Assembly: GCA_032433595.1 (NCBI GenBank)
Contig: JASWJB010000158.1
Span: forward strand, 1-64,000
DNA length: 64,000 nucleotides
Direction: 5' to 3'
DNA from: Conoideocrella luteorostrata
Lineage: Eukaryota > Ascomycota > Sordariomycetes > Hypocreales > Clavicipitaceae
The translations under genes were made by a program, and so were the position numbers. Of the stretch, positions 10,081 to 23,695 are shown piece by piece (positions within the stretch are counted from its first letter, which is position 1; each line of letters opens with the position of its first letter). The notes under the pieces were generated by a model. The model was not told the origin of the DNA and searched no databases. It saw only the letters and a list, made by a program, of their open reading frames with translations.

Positions 10081-12782
10081 GCTCACTCCTTCTCATGGGA
10101 ATTCAATGGTGAGGAAAGTCCACATCACCAGCAAATTGACCTCGTTATTCAACCACGATTTTAGCTCAAGTATTACACCTGACGCCACATGCACTTCGAT
10201 TTTTCATGCTATTTTATGAGATGGAATCACTTTAAGCATACAGCTAGCTAACTTTGTGCCAACCGCCACACAGCTTCAATATTTTACTCTATACTCGACC
10301 AGTGAGCAATAGCATGTCCAGGTAGCAGCAACACGACCTGCTACACGAAACAGTCGTCATGTCTTTCTTCATGACCTAGCTTGATATCATTCACAAAATT
10401 AGAAACTATCCCCCACCGAAAAAAACCCCCCCTCCCCCCAACTTTTTCATTGAACCTATTCCGTACTTTTTCTTTAGTTATCGTTATTATGTCATACTGC
10501 CGCAGCCTAGATGGCCTTGACACTCTTTTTTCGGGGTTGATCAAACCCCACACCATCGGCGTGGTCGGTCGAAACTAAGCGAAATAAAGGGCTTCACCTC
10601 TTGTCTCTACGGGATGATGTCAGACGGGACATTTGTTTTGTGTCTCAGTTGGGTGGGGGGTTCCGGCTCTATGCAGCCATGTATTATGCGATGATTACTC
10701 TCTCTGCCTCCAGCCTCTTTCCATCCAAGGCTGCAGCTTGCTTGCGGCATTAGATTGTATTACCAACCTGACGAGAAAATATGAGACCCATGACCAAAGA
10801 AAGTGTGGGGAATGCAGGCGTGTACTTTGCCGACGCGGGGCGTCCTGCCGAAGAAAGCATGGGCATGGTATGGCGTGGCACGACTGACATGGGCGTGTGG
10901 GAAGGGAAGGAAGCACGCGAATGAGGCTTTATGGAGGAGATACACGCCTCTCATTCAACATTGATGCAGAGCGAACAGGAATCAAGTGGACACGTCTTAC
11001 GCCTTGGTTGAGTGAGAAGGGAATTGCCTTGTCTTACTGCCACGGTCATCAGATGATGTTGTCAGACGGGGCGGGCATCATGATTGCCATTTCATTACTC
11101 TAATGGCCGAGGTAAGTATGAGGTGAGAAGTATTTCATGTTTCAACAAACGTGCAATCCGGGGCGGCGGGGGCGGATAAGAACGAGTCAGCATTACAAAA
11201 CAACACGGCTCTTTACGCAAAGTACATGTACCAAATGGAGCAGTTATATAGTAATAGACAGTGCTGAGATATTGAACTTATGTTTATTTCCTTTTTGCAT
11301 GATTTGACTTTACAGCCGTGATGGCCATCCACGGTCAACAAAAGAATCGGGACTAGCAGCAGAGCCGCAGTTCGCCCCAAGGAAGACAAGGCAACCACCT
11401 TACCGCATTGGGCATTCACACACCCCTTCCCACGTACTCCGTAGTTACTCCGTAGGCCGTTCCTCTTAGGTCGGTGCTGGAAGTCCACATATGCAGATGA
11501 TGTCCACCATCCAAGGCAGCAGTAATAGATTCAATTTGTCGAACGCCCCGTTACCAACAACTATGTAGTCGAGCGCAGAAATGAAAACCACCAGCAGATG
11601 CGATAGAGCCAATTGCGTGGACGAGGTGGCTTCGCACCTTGGCGGTCAGCTCGCATGCCCCTCGTATCATGGGGCTCCTAGGATAATACCCAAAGGCGAA
11701 TTATATTACGGAGTACACGGACATACTTTTTACCTTGGAACACGCGGAGCAAAGCCACAGCTTTTAGAGTGAGGCTGCCCATAATATTCCGGCATCATGG
11801 TTTTCATTTCGTGGGGTAGGACAATGTATCTCTTATTGGTTACGCGACAGTTAAGGGTCACCAGTGCGACGGTGGTGCCTGGGTTTCCCTCCCCAAAGTA
11901 GATGTGATGGGGACCAGGCTACAGCAGCCAGCCCACTTGGACCAAAATCGGCTACAGAGGAGCCCGTGAGGCGCGCTGGAATTACGTGTGATTCGGCATG
12001 ATTACAAGCATGTTATCAGTGAAGCAACGATTCTGTAATTACATACGCGGCCATTGAACAGTAGTTGCTCCGTATGCTCTGCGCGTACAATACCATTCCG
12101 GGATGTCGGGCCGGTAACTTGCCCAAAACCGGCCCCCAAAACGTAACCGTCCGGTCCGGTTCCATGGTACCAGTTTGGGATGGCCCGAGATGGAAGCTAT
12201 TTGCTTTCTTCCATGGCCGCCCGTGCCGCATAAAGCAGCAATTAGTAGGGCTGCAAGAAAGCGTCAATTTTTTACGGGAGGTGTCACATTGCTGCTGACA
12301 CGCAGATGCCTGGCGAGCGTCATGCTGATGCTGATGGAGAGGCCTGGCCGCCAAGTTCAGGTGCATATTTGCAAACGTGGCGCTCACAAAGTGTCAGATC
12401 TAATCCGTACCGACGCCCAGACAGCATTCCTGCACGCGGATTGATCACAAGGATCCCCAGACGATCGAAATTTCGCAGCTTAAACGACATATCTGCTGCG
12501 TTGCCGCCAATACCGCGCCTTGACTCAGTTTTATTTTCAATTATACCCAGGCCGAGAGCGCGCCATTGATTCGTCGTCAGCCTCACTGTTGATGCGGCTG
12601 AGACGTTGGGGTCTCAGTGGCTTGCTGCGAATAGAACTCTCTGGCCGTGACATTCTTCCAAAGCAGTTACATGTGGTAACGCCTTGTTTGTCCCAAGTAG
12701 TAGTGATTTGCGGCTCGTGAGCCTGCTGGCATCCCTGGAGGAGATTATGCTCTGGTTTGACAGTAGCAGCGAGGCGATAGAA

Positions 12783-12806
12783 GGGGGGTTGGGGGGGGTT
12801 GGAGGG
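12783..12806 (+). repeat. Guanine-run tract with G-quadruplex potential
   Basis: A run of six G, TT, a run of eight G, TTGGA and then GGG stand together. The eight-G run can supply two tracts, so the pattern of four G3 tracts with short loops is met on the plus strand. It is isolated in an otherwise geneless region. Confidence 0.6.
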
Positions 12807-14835
12807 CCAGGTAGCGCTATGACGGTGTGGTGACGGACGCAGCAGGTGGTATTGCATCAGAATTGCCAGCACCGCGATCATTGACGCAGCCTAAAGAGTG
12901 GAACGAATAGGCAACGCGCTGATTATCTTGCGGATTTATGTGTTATCGGAGTTAAATTAAATCCTTGGGACAAGTACCTGCCGTGTCGCCGCTGGGGCCG
13001 CCATGCATTAAACCCGACCTTGGAGCCTTATGGCTATGGTCTAGTTACTCCGTACTCCGCCGAGCTTTTCCTTTTCACCCCAACCGAAGTGGTTTTAGCC
13101 AGAGCGGTGGGAGCTTGCGATAAATAAAAAAATAAATAGTTCAAAACCCCGACCTTTGCTCAAGCAATGCAATGCACGCATGCTGTCTAGTTCTACTTAT
13201 AGCGCACGGGACGCTCGAGCCCAACCATGGACACTAGCCAGCTGGCTCGCGGCTCACCGTCTACCCTGGCCAGACACCAAATATGAGCACGGATATCTAT
13301 TGGCATGATTTTGACATCGGATGGTATCGGGCTCGAACCTGTCGTAGAGCAGCACAAAAGACGGCTAGAATCCAAAAATGGCGTGGCGCACTGGTGTCAG
13401 CTGTGGCCAAGTCAACGACCAGATGGCACGCGTACAACACGTGCCAATGTTTATGCACCGCGAATGAGAGTACCTGCAAGGAGCGAGACTCGAGACGGAG
13501 TTCCGAGTCGCAGAAAGTGCTGTATTGTTTCAGTGTATTTCCGACATCCTGCAAGCCGAGTTGGGGGGCCGGGGGAAAGACACTTCATACGACCGCCAAG
13601 GAAGACCGATGTCAATAACCTGGAAAACATGAGGCGTGGCAGCCTATATAAACGCGAGTTGATGTTTCATGAGGGGAAGAACAAAGAAAAACCAACGTAT
13701 GCAAACGCACCTATGTGGACTTATATGCGTTAACGACACGCCCCACCATCCAATGAGCCGGGGTACATCTCGTGTCTACTTACCGCGTGTCGCCAGGTCT
13801 TGCTTACATTATCGTGGAATCGGCCTAGGGCATGCGGTCGGCCCAACAAGAATGAGAAACTTCAAGGATCTGAGGGTGTAGGACGAGAATGGACGCCTCG
13901 TATGCGTTGTATAAAGAGCCTTGATTGGACCACGGGTGCAAATGACGACTTCGATCTGTCGGCCCTCATGCTGCATGTATAGATGTTGTCTCTCAAGATG
14001 TAGGCGACCCTGTCAAGAAGACTGTTAGCTGTCGTGGTCACTAGACTTGAGCGTACCATTCTGCATCGTCAAGCCTTGTTTTTGCGTACGACCGACTGCT
14101 ACATCGTATCATGTCAAGGATAGTCATCCCAAACTAGCCTATCAGAGCCACAGCCTATGGGTGTTGCGTCAATGCTGCGTTTCTGTTGGAGTAGAGGGAG
14201 GTCTTACAGACACAAATATTAGAACTGAGTAAAGTGATAGCGTATAGTACCAAAAGATATCAAAGCAAGTTGGTGTGGTGAAAATCATGCAGTTATTGGC
14301 CGGGGCTACCCGGGCGTACGTACCCAAGACACACAAAGAGCATGACGTGGACAGATTTTGCGAGTATGGCGAAGAAAAAGAAAGTGTGAGGAGGGGAAAA
14401 ATCAATGGGTGTGAGAGGGGGTTTGGGCTTTTATATGTTTTCGACGGCCGCGGCCTGTAGGAGGCTCAAGGAACAACTAGAACCTAGGCAAGACATCATC
14501 ATGTAAGAGTAAGAGTATCAGAGTCCGAGAGAGATACGAGTTGAATACGACGGATTTCATTCCACATATTTAGGGAGCAAAAACGTACAACAAATGAAAA
14601 TGAGAACAAATGAATAAATAAAGAGCCAACTTTGCTGCCTGCGAATCCAGTGAAGTGTACGTTGCAGTATACGTAAAACAATTGCCGATAAATGTTCGGC
14701 GACAGGTCAAGAAACATTAAACGTAAGAAGACAATTCCCTTTTGTAATCAAAGCGACGTATGAAAGAACAAGTAGGAAAGAATAATCGAAATATAAGAAA
14801 AGCAGAACGATACTGAAGCCCCCCTTTTGGTCCAG

Positions 14836-15967
14836 TCACGATCTCATCCATCGACCAACCCGATCAGCATAGTCCGTTATCCAACTCTGGGGTGAGCTAT
14901 CTGAGCCTGGCCCATGATCATCCACGCTGCCACTAAGATGAGCTTTTAAGCACTCATTAGCTGCAGATGCTGACCTCCCGAGACTGCCATAAGCCTCTTG
15001 TCGGCATTGAATCGTGGTGTGGGTCGCCCGTCCGGTCCTCTCTCCGAAGCGTAGCGCCTGGTTAAGCAGACTTGACGTTCCCGTTAACGGAGTTGTCCTC
15101 TTGACTGTGAGCTTTCCAGAACGAGTTCTGGCTTGTGACGCGCTTAGATAGCTGCTATTTAGAGTCTGTATAGTGTGGTCTTCATCGTTAAGTAGCCCCA
15201 ACTTCTCATATTCCCTTCGGTCATGCTCCCGTCGAGCAAGCTCCTGGTCGGTCAGAGTGTGGCTCTTGACCTTAAGGGATCGAAGCTCTTCCATAGAGAT
15301 GGTGTCTGTTGAGCCCTTTGCTCTGAAGCACGACCGCTCATGTGCGGCACGCCCTACGTAGGGGCGCTTTGTGATATACTTGATCCTTGTCAGACAAGCT
15401 TTCACGCTTCGAGTCATTTCAGGGCAAGGGGGAGGCTACTGACCTTGGGAACAGCCAGAGACGTGAAAGAAATTGGCTGTGTCGCGACCTGGACGGCCTT
15501 TTCGGGAGTGGCTGCATCTTGAACCTCGGGGGGGCCTTCCTTGAACCTCACCACAGCTTGTTGACTTGGAGCTACTGGGCGAGGGTTCCAGCCATATCCT
15601 TCAGCTCGACGAAGAAATTCTTGAAAGCAGCTCTACTGTCTCAATTTTTCCACTCGTCTTTCATGGACCCAAAATGCCTTCTCAGCTTTCAAGATTCTTA
15701 TTCTTCTCGTTACGGTTGACCCGGTCCGAAGAAGATTGTTGTCCACGATATAACACCTCTCGCTAAAGTGCCCTGATGAGAAGAAATGGTCAATCGAAAG
15801 TATAATTGACGCTTTTTGAGGTCCAGAAAACCACTCGTGAAGATTAGTTTTACCGCAAGAAAGTGGGCATACGCACAAAATTGATCGTTCGTTACGGGTG
15901 ATCTAGAAGAGTATGGGTCTTCCGTCGCAGCACTGTACTGGCTAGACTTTTTCAAAATGCTCTTCAT
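14836..15967 (-). pseudogene. Multi-exon gene candidate of unknown function, interrupted by an in-frame stop
   Basis: Reading the minus strand, an ATG at 15967 opens a 28-codon piece beginning MKSILKKSS. A GTGCGT donor and a TCAG acceptor would join it to a segment around 15640-15770 that ends at a TAG. The same frame then continues without a stop for about 60 codons (motif EFLRRAEGYGWNPRP) to a GTCAGT donor near 15446. A final hydrophilic frame of up to 193 codons runs from 15417 to the stop at 14836, rich in Arg, Ser and Glu (TLTDQELARREHDRREYE). The TAG lies directly after a GACAG, so it may be an exon edge I have mis-set, or the gene may be inactivated. I do not recognise the family. Splicing between the last two parts is also unresolved. 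Confidence 0.4.
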
Positions 15968-18900
15968 GTTGATTCTTGTCCTGATACTATATGTTAAAAT
16001 TTGGCTTTGAAGGACACATAGCCACCCCTCGGTACTAATTTCCGGAGAAATCGATAACAACGAGAACGCAGCACATATTGGGCATGACGTGATGGCGACT
16101 GTAGAAAGGGGCTCGAGCAAAGTGGCATTTCCGGCCGCGCTGGCATCGAGACATAATGAAAAATGATAGAAAAGTGCGTAAAGTGGGAGTGTTGAAATGG
16201 AAAATGGTTGGAGCTATTCGCTTGGAGATGAGGGGAATAGAACGACATGAATGACTTTGAACACTTACCGGGGTTGTTGACATAGAGCAGACAGCTATGT
16301 CAATATCGTCAAGGTGAAAGCGAAGCCTGTGAAAATCGAAAAGAACAGAAGTATATATCTAAGTGCGCTGGAAATGTTGGGGGGATTTCGTTTTGAGGAT
16401 TTTGTCAACAAGGGGCGAGGTACCTTCACGGTGCGTGCGTTCGTTACGGTGATTAGGGCCACCCACCCCCTTTCGCGTCAGCTGCTTAGGACTTTGCAGA
16501 TTTCACGTGGCAAGGATAATCCGTTCAAAATCACTTTTTGTTAATGTGTCGACCTTCCTTTGACACTCCAAACTATTGGTTCGACCACGTGAATCTACTT
16601 TATGTGATGCAGTAAACCTCGCGCGACGAGATGTTATTTACAGTGCACTGCGAGATGTAGTCGTGTCTCATACAGCCATCGACTGTAATGAAACTTAGTT
16701 ATCAACCGTTGTAATGAATTTTTGGTCCCAAAGCCTCTAATATATCCAGTGCATGTCTGCGAAGCGCTGTTTGCAGAGCGGCAAAAGCTTTCACAAACAG
16801 CTTTGACGTAGATTCTTTGTCCCCACCACCCAAACCATACTTCAGCCGAGTTCCACCCCAAGTTTCGAGTCTTTTAATTTCCATGAATCGATATAGAGGT
16901 TCTCGATGGGAGTTTCAGCACGAGTTACTCTCCTGTCGCTCACTCCTCTGCTCGCAGTTGGTCTTCGTGCTGACCCAGCAACGGCGTTGACTTTGCAGGC
17001 TCCAAAGTTGATTTTCTGTCTGAGAGCCAGGCTTTTTTATTATTCTAGGATGAGAACTCGATATTGTGGAATTCTTCGCAAGCTCTCGCGCTTGCACCAC
17101 ACCCCTTTGATTGGCGATGCAACAGGAACATGAATACTCACCACGCGCTGAACCAGACATATCACAGAGCCTCATGGAGTTTCGGGGCTCCCCATATGCT
17201 CCGACGAATCCTGAAGCTTGTTCAAACCTCCGAATAGCTTCAGACCATGGTGTCCCTGGCCTCAAGTTCCCAAACAAGGTCGTTGGCGAAGGCGCTGTCA
17301 AGATGACAGCTGCAGCATTTCGCCACAGCCTTTACGAAGGTTTTATTTCTACTGATGTACCAATTGGTAGCGTTGGAGATGGTTTCTGGTTCGTCTAGAT
17401 GACTTGATTATAAGTAGTTGACTTGTTCATTTTATAGCTAATGTTGCTTGGGTTTTAGTGTCGAATAGAGCAAACGCCCGACCAATTTGCAAGACAATTA
17501 TCGATCAACAACTATTCTTTTCGGGCTCAAAAGCAAGCGGCTTCTTGGTCTCTGATAAGGGTAGATATCGGAGACTCTAAACAAATGGACAATTTATAAC
17601 GCTGGGCATTATGAATGCTCGGACGCTTTCCGGTATTACTGATTTCTTGTTGTTCTGTAGCAAATTTCACATCCAGGAGTTCCTTGCGACGGAAGGAGCT
17701 TGATAAGCATCAGGAGCCTGCGGTAATGATAAAAATAACATGCGAGAGCCTTCCAAGGAATGACAAAAGCAACGAGAACGGCTGTTTTACTTCCACGACA
17801 TATACGGTCTTATCGGTTAGCCTCTCGGATGGCAAGATATTGTTTGAGTATAGTAATTCCATGGCGTCGATGCCTCTATAATGGAAGGGGCGAGTGGTAT
17901 ATCTGAGTCGGGGAATCGTCTGCGATGTAGCCCATTTGTTTTTTATGAGCCCTTCCATCTCATATACATTAGCAGCCTTTGACGCTGCTTCGCTATGATG
18001 GATTTGCCTCGAGGGCCTCTCCTGCTAGGCATACGAATTCTTTAGCTCTTCTCAGATTATATACCCTAAGAAAATTCCTGAACATCGCTTCATCTGCTCA
18101 GCAGTATCCCTTGGTCCGTTGGCGGGCTTGTGTATGGGATTATTTACAGAATTGGCCTCGACAGGTGTTGGAAAACATATGAACCTTGATTATACTTTCC
18201 TGAATGAATATTTAGCGAGCTCACACTTTTGCACTTTGGTGCAGGGGTTATTGAATCCAACAACAGGTGGCAACGAATCCTTGGGAGATTTCAGGCTTTT
18301 TACTATTTTGTTTGGCTCAGAAGTCTTACAACAATATGAAATGTCGCATGTTGTGCGTTCTGAAGTCAGTGGGCTGCAAAGCTCCTATTCTGGCTCGTCA
18401 AATCGGGACAGAGGTGACTATGTTGTTTGAATGTTGGTAAAATTAAGGATTTTAGCATGGAAGACCACTGATACTAAATTAATTATTAAATGGTGTTTAA
18501 GAGTTAAATTAAAACAAAGACATGCATTACCATGGAATTTCTTTATGGTTTTCAAGTGCTTCCTTTGTGTCATCTTTGTCTCTACGAAGAAAGAACCTGG
18601 CGGTTTCTGAGGCTTGGGAAATCACGTGATGGAATGCATATGTATCACGCCGATTGCATCGCACTGGAACAGAAGTTATAGTAAAACGACTTCCTCAGAC
18701 CCTCTCGATAAGAAGATAATTCATTTACTCATATCTTGATCTCCTTATCGTTTTTTAACCATGTCATCGCAGGGTACCTCCATTTCTCTAAATAGCCTCT
18801 TCGGAGCTTCCGCTTTCAAGATTGAACCAGCTAAACTCTTCGTCATAGGCATCACACATAACGTTTCAATACTTCCTCTTTCGACATGCATACATCAACA

Positions 18901-19677
18901 GTCAAGCTGACCGAGTCCTGATGGGCTGGAGACCTTGAGTGCGGTATACGGAGTCAAGAGTCAAGGTTTGGCGAGCCACCCAGCTGCATTGTGTTGAGGC
19001 TGGGCTTCCGCTTTGAATCACTTAAACTGGGCAATTGCGACAAAACCGACTTTGAACGGAGTAGTGCCGAGATCTTTCGCCACAGGATTCACACTGCAAA
19101 CAAGTTGAGGCTTCACTGAAGTTTAAGTGAGCCGGTCCCACTCTCGACGCCCATCATGACGCTTGGCTTCCAAATTGAGTTTAGTGCTAGCATCTCGACT
19201 ATACCGACGTCCACGGCACACGCGGCGAGGGAGAACTTAGCACCGCTAGACTGGACACAGAATCATCCAATTGCCACTGCCACAACTTCTTCGAGCACGA
19301 GCAAAAACTGGGAACCTACGAAGCTAATATTGTGCCCCCTCACCGATGTTTCGGTCTCTGACGGTGGCTGCGCGGCAGCCTCCCACTGCTGTGGCTGACG
19401 AATTATGCACTACTTTCCTAAAACGGCACCTATTTTGCATATATGACATCTATAACAATTGGCCCAGGTTCCTGAGCCTTTTGTTTCCTTGTCACGGGAT
19501 CCGAGAATGCCGCATAGTGCCTTCTTGGGGAATAGCTTCTCGTCATGAAGAAATTGCGGCAATGTTTGACTGGCTATATCTAGAAGGCACATCCCTTAGC
19601 GGATGATGTTTCGGTTGGTGATTGTTCCCGAACCCATCTGATTGATCGCTTGTTATTGCTGCCATCCACCACCCATC
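15968..19677. other. Intergenic stretch, only small unassigned frames
   Basis: This 3.7 kb is more AT-rich than its surroundings, especially 17400-18900. Two short frames with an ATG look somewhat protein-like but have no known domain: minus 16702-16884 (60 codons) and plus 17117-17398 (about 93 codons). Neither could be extended by convincing splice sites. The final kilobase is likely promoter of the ATPase gene. Confidence 0.5.
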
Positions 19678-22600
19678 ATGGGAAAGAGTTCACCTGAACT
19701 ACATGCTCTAGCCGGGCATGTCTCTGGCCAGTCGAACAAGCCATTGTCACGGCCGGCGCATAGCTTGTCAAGTGATGAAGTGCTGCATGAGCTTCACGCT
19801 ACGCCGTCGAGGGGACTGACTGGACACGATGCGGCGGCAAGGTTGATTGAGTACGGACCTAATGAGCTGAAAGAAAGAAAAGGCGTGAAACCCGTCAAAA
19901 TATTTATCGAGCAGATATTTAATGCCATGACATTGGTACGTGTGTCCATGAGACAAACTACCTCAACGTCGGCCGAGCTGATTCGAAATAGGTTCTGATT
20001 CTCGCACTGGCTGCTAGTTTCGGTATTAAAGCTTGGATTGCTGGTGGCATCCTAGGCGGCATCATCTTTGTCAATATCTTCATTGGCTTCTTTCAAACTT
20101 TACAAGCTGAGAGGACAATCGACTCTCTCCGGACACTCGGCTTTCCTACATGCAATGTATACCGAGACGGAGACACGGTCAACATCCAAACGGCTGGCAT
20201 CGTCCCTGGCGACATCGTTGACCTGAATACAGGCGACTCCGTTCCTGCGGATATTCGTCTCTTTGAAGCGGTGAATCTTGAAGCAGACGAAGCTTTGCTC
20301 ACCGGAGAATCCGCCCCAGTCTCCAAGACACCTCGGCTAACTTTTGACGAGGACACTGGTCCTGGTGACCGCCTCAACGTCGTCTACAGCTCTACAACTA
20401 TAACCAAAGGCCGTGGAAGAGGCGTAGTCTTCGCCACGGGAATGTTTACAGAGATTGGCGCAATTGCTGGCGCTCTGAACAGCGATGGCAAAATTATTGC
20501 GCACGAAGAGAATCACCGGCCGTCAGCTTTTGTTAAACAAGCGTGGAGGGTGACCGCCGGTTGGGTCGGCGAGTTTTTGGGCGTGACGGTGGGTACGCCA
20601 CTTCAGAGAAAACTCTCTCAACTATTTCTATGGCTATTTTGCTTTGCCATTGTGTGCGCCATCATTGTTCTCGGTGCGAACAAATTCCGAACGAGCCAGG
20701 ATGTGATTTTGTACGCCGTTACTACGTCTGTTGGAACCATTCCTGTCTCATTGCTTTTGGTATTAACAGTTACTATGGCTGCTGGCACTAAGAAGATGGT
20801 GCAAAGACATGTAATTGTTCGCAACTTGCAAAGCTTGGAAGCCCTGGGAGGGGTTACGAGTGCGTATTGCCACTATTGGATGATTTACAAACAGTTGCAT
20901 GGCAGGCTAGCTAACATCATCTGCAGACATTTGCTCTGATAAGACTGGTACCATTACTCAGGGACGTATGGTCGTAAAGAGGGCATGGATTCCCGGCTGT
21001 GGCACGTACTCCGTTGAAAAGGGCAACGACGTATACAACCCAACCACCGGGGAAGTTTCCTTCACTTCCGCGCAACCAAAGAATATTTCCGAATCGAATG
21101 AGAAAGAACACCCTGCACAGCTAGTTGAACCCTCTGGAGAAGCTGAATCCAAACCAGCTCTCCAATGGTATCTCAACATCGCATCCCTGGCAAACCTGGC
21201 CACGCTGGAAAAAGCACCTGCAGATTCCGAAAACCCCGGGGAGTGGAAAGCCCGCGGAGCTCCAACGGAAGTTGCTATAGAGGTATTCGCATCTCGATTC
21301 GGCTGGAGCCGAGTACAAATCTCAGAAGGAGATAAGAGACAGTGGCAGCACGTTGCAGAGTTTCCATTCGACTCTGAAGTGAAGAAGATGTCAGCCTTGT
21401 TCTTAAATACTGAAACTCACAAGACCCATGTCTTTACAAAGGTAGTACTTAAAACTTAGGCATTAAGCTCACATCACTAATATCAAGTTCAGGGAGCTGT
21501 CGAGCGCGTTTTAGACATTTGCGACCGAATTGCTTTAGGAGATTCAGTCGAGCCGCTCACCAGGAGTATGAAGTCGGACATACTCGACAATATGATCGCC
21601 CTAGCTGGACAAGGCCTTCGCGTCCTAGCGTTGGCACACAAACGTTGCGATGGAACCGTTGCTGAGCCCGACTTTGCGCACGGGTCGGCTGCCGACCGCG
21701 GTGAATTCGAAAGAAGTCTCATCTTCCGTGGCTTGATTGGAATTTACGATCCTCCCCGTCCCGAGTCTCTTCGCAGCGTCAAAGCATGCCAAGGAGCCGG
21801 AATTGTCGTACATATGCTCACTGGCGACCATCCACAGACAGCTCGAGCCATCGCCACGGAAGTCAACATTCTACCATCTGAAGACAGGATTCGCATCCTC
21901 TCAGCAGATGTATCGCGCAGCCTTATGATGACAGCGCAGGAGTTCGATGCCTTGTCAGATGATCAAATCGACAATCTACAGCAGCTACCTCTTGTCGTGG
22001 CTCGCTGCGCACCTAGCACCAAAGTCCGCATGATTGAGGCTCTTCACCGACGTGGCCGCTACGTTGCCATGACTGGAGATGGTGTCAACGACAGCCCCAG
22101 TCTAAAACGCGCGGATATCGGCATTGCCATGGGATCAGGGTCAGACGTAGCCAAGGAGAGTGCAGATATCGTCCTCACTGATGACAATTTTGCTTCCATC
22201 CTAAATGCTATTGAAGAAGGACGCCGCATATTTGATAACATCCAAAAGTTTATCCTCCACGTCTTAGCTGCGAACATTGGATTCGTGGTTTCTTTACTTA
22301 CAGGACTGGCTTTCAAAGACGCCTCCAATGTTTCAGTGTTTTTACTGACACCTGTTGAGATTTTGTGGATGCTCATGGCGACTGGTGCTTTTTGTGAGAC
22401 CGGACTGGGCTTCGAAAAGGCGGCTACCGATATCCTGGATCGCCCTCCACACGATGTACGAACCCCCCCCCTTCTCCCCGCTTCTGCCTCATGTTTTATT
22501 ACTTCCCCCTAACTCAGATCATCTAGCTCAAGTACGGCGTGTTCACACCGGAATTCCTCTTCGACATGATCGTCTATGGTGCCATCATGGCGTGCTGCAC

Positions 22601-23066
22601 CATCGGCTCCTTTGCTGTCGTGATCTTCGGCTTTGATAACGGTAACTTAGGTACCAACTGCAACAACGAGTACAACTCCTCTTGTGAGGCTGTTTTCCGC
22701 GCTCGCGCAACTTGCTACACCACCATGACGTGGATATTCCTCCTCTTCGCATGGGAGCTTATCGACTTCCGACGTTCACTTTTCGATATGCATGGCGGGT
22801 TTACAGCTTGGGCTCTTCGTTTCTGGAGCAACAAATTCTTGTTCTTCTCGGTCACAATTGTGTATTTTGTGGTGTTTCCAACACTCTATATCCCTGTCCT
22901 CAATGAAGTAGTATTCATGCATAAGGGCATCTCGTGGGAGTGGGCAGTCGTGTTTATCGCAGTCGGTGTGTATTTGCTTGGAAATGAGGCGTGGAAATGG
23001 GCCAAGAGGGTATACTTCAGACGACAGAAGCCTACGTTGGGTGTTGACTGGACCGGTGAGGCGTAG
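19678..23066 (+). CDS. ENA1: ENA-type P-type ATPase (Na+/K+ efflux, subfamily IID)
   Basis: Five exons join cleanly: 19678-19935, 19992-20859, 20927-21441, 21493-22455 and 22527-23066, giving 1047 residues. The start is the ATG at 19678, opening MGKSSPELH; upstream codons in frame lack an ATG. An N-terminal cation-ATPase domain is followed by the membrane pair before TGES (190-193, dephosphorylation). The phosphorylation motif DKTGT starts at Asp380, whose upstream codon is created by splicing. The hinge GDGVNDSP is at 742-749, and a C-terminal block of membrane helices ends the protein. The ICSDKTGTITQGRM context and the GTPLQRKLS stretch are typical of fungal ENA sodium and potassium pumps, which export Na+ or K+ at alkaline pH and salt stress at the plasma membrane. 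All catalytic motifs are intact. Introns are 51-71 bases. Confidence 0.92.
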
Positions 23067-23695
23067 CTTGGGCATGATTTAGGCGCGATATAGATTGCAT
23101 TGGAACATAAAAAGAGTATTGGGTTTGTTTTTCTGCTTTTCGTAACCATTTCTTGCTCATATACCATCGCGTCTATCTAGCCACTCCATTTGACGCTGAG
23201 ACGTCGCATTACCTCATCAATTTGCTACGAACCATTGTAATGCACCTACTGCTATAGGTTCACCTTTTTGACAGACCAATCGGCTATATCGTTTAGACTG
23301 AGGTCCAAGTCGTTGAAGATTTGGACCAATGAGAAAGAGGGCAAAGGGTTTCTGCGCCGAGAGCTTCTTCTACGATCCGAAATCCCGACCCTTTGGTTTC
23401 TGAGGCACTTGATTCAGACGTTGCTGTGTCTTTCCTCTCTTCTCTTGCTTCTGCGAGCACTGGAGAGACAGTACCCTTTTTTTTTTTGTTCTTTTTTTTT
23501 TCCACCCACCGAGACACGAAGGAACCTATCGACTCATGGATAAGCTTTACGGTTGCGGCCCTTCACTGAATCGATGAGTTCGGGGTGTTATTCATATTCC
23601 GGAGAGGTTTGTATAGTAACTTTCGAACACGCAGCATGATCGTTCGATCTACCATGCGATCCGGGCGGTGTCCCATCATCCACCGCGGACCAAGC
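23067..23695. other. Intergenic, with T-homopolymer tracts
   Basis: This is shared 3' flank of the convergent ATPase and phosphoesterase genes. Two T runs of about ten to twelve bases separated by GTTC lie at 23474-23500. No coding potential was seen. Confidence 0.6.

Larger units (their letters stand above)
9728..14835. other. Gene-poor 5.1 kb stretch with repeats
   Basis: No frame here shows a recognisable domain or a convincing exon chain. It holds an A-rich, lysine-coding low-complexity tract at about 9988-10080, a mixed A/C homopolymer zone at 10410-10441, a guanine-rich tract at 12783-12806 and TACGGAGTA-type copies at 11435, 11446, 11707 and 13046. Composition is mixed rather than uniformly AT-rich, so a classic RIP-mutated transposon is not obvious. 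Confidence 0.55.

Noticed and set aside
9931..10164. Lysine-rich open frame after the EST1-like gene
   Set aside because: It arises from an A-rich low-complexity tract, has no domain, and its start region shows no coding character.
13300..13350. A GGTTCGAGCCC-like T-loop sequence on the minus strand, first taken for a tRNA
   Set aside because: The flanking bases do not pair into a T-stem and no D-arm or anticodon arm could be folded.
16702..17398. Two small ATG-started frames, minus 16702-16884 and plus 17117-17398
   Set aside because: Somewhat protein-like, but too short, with no domain and no convincing splice partners; left as unassigned.
23474..23500. T-runs read as a terminator
   Set aside because: Homopolymer runs near a fungal gene end are not evidence of a bacterial-type terminator; listed only as composition.
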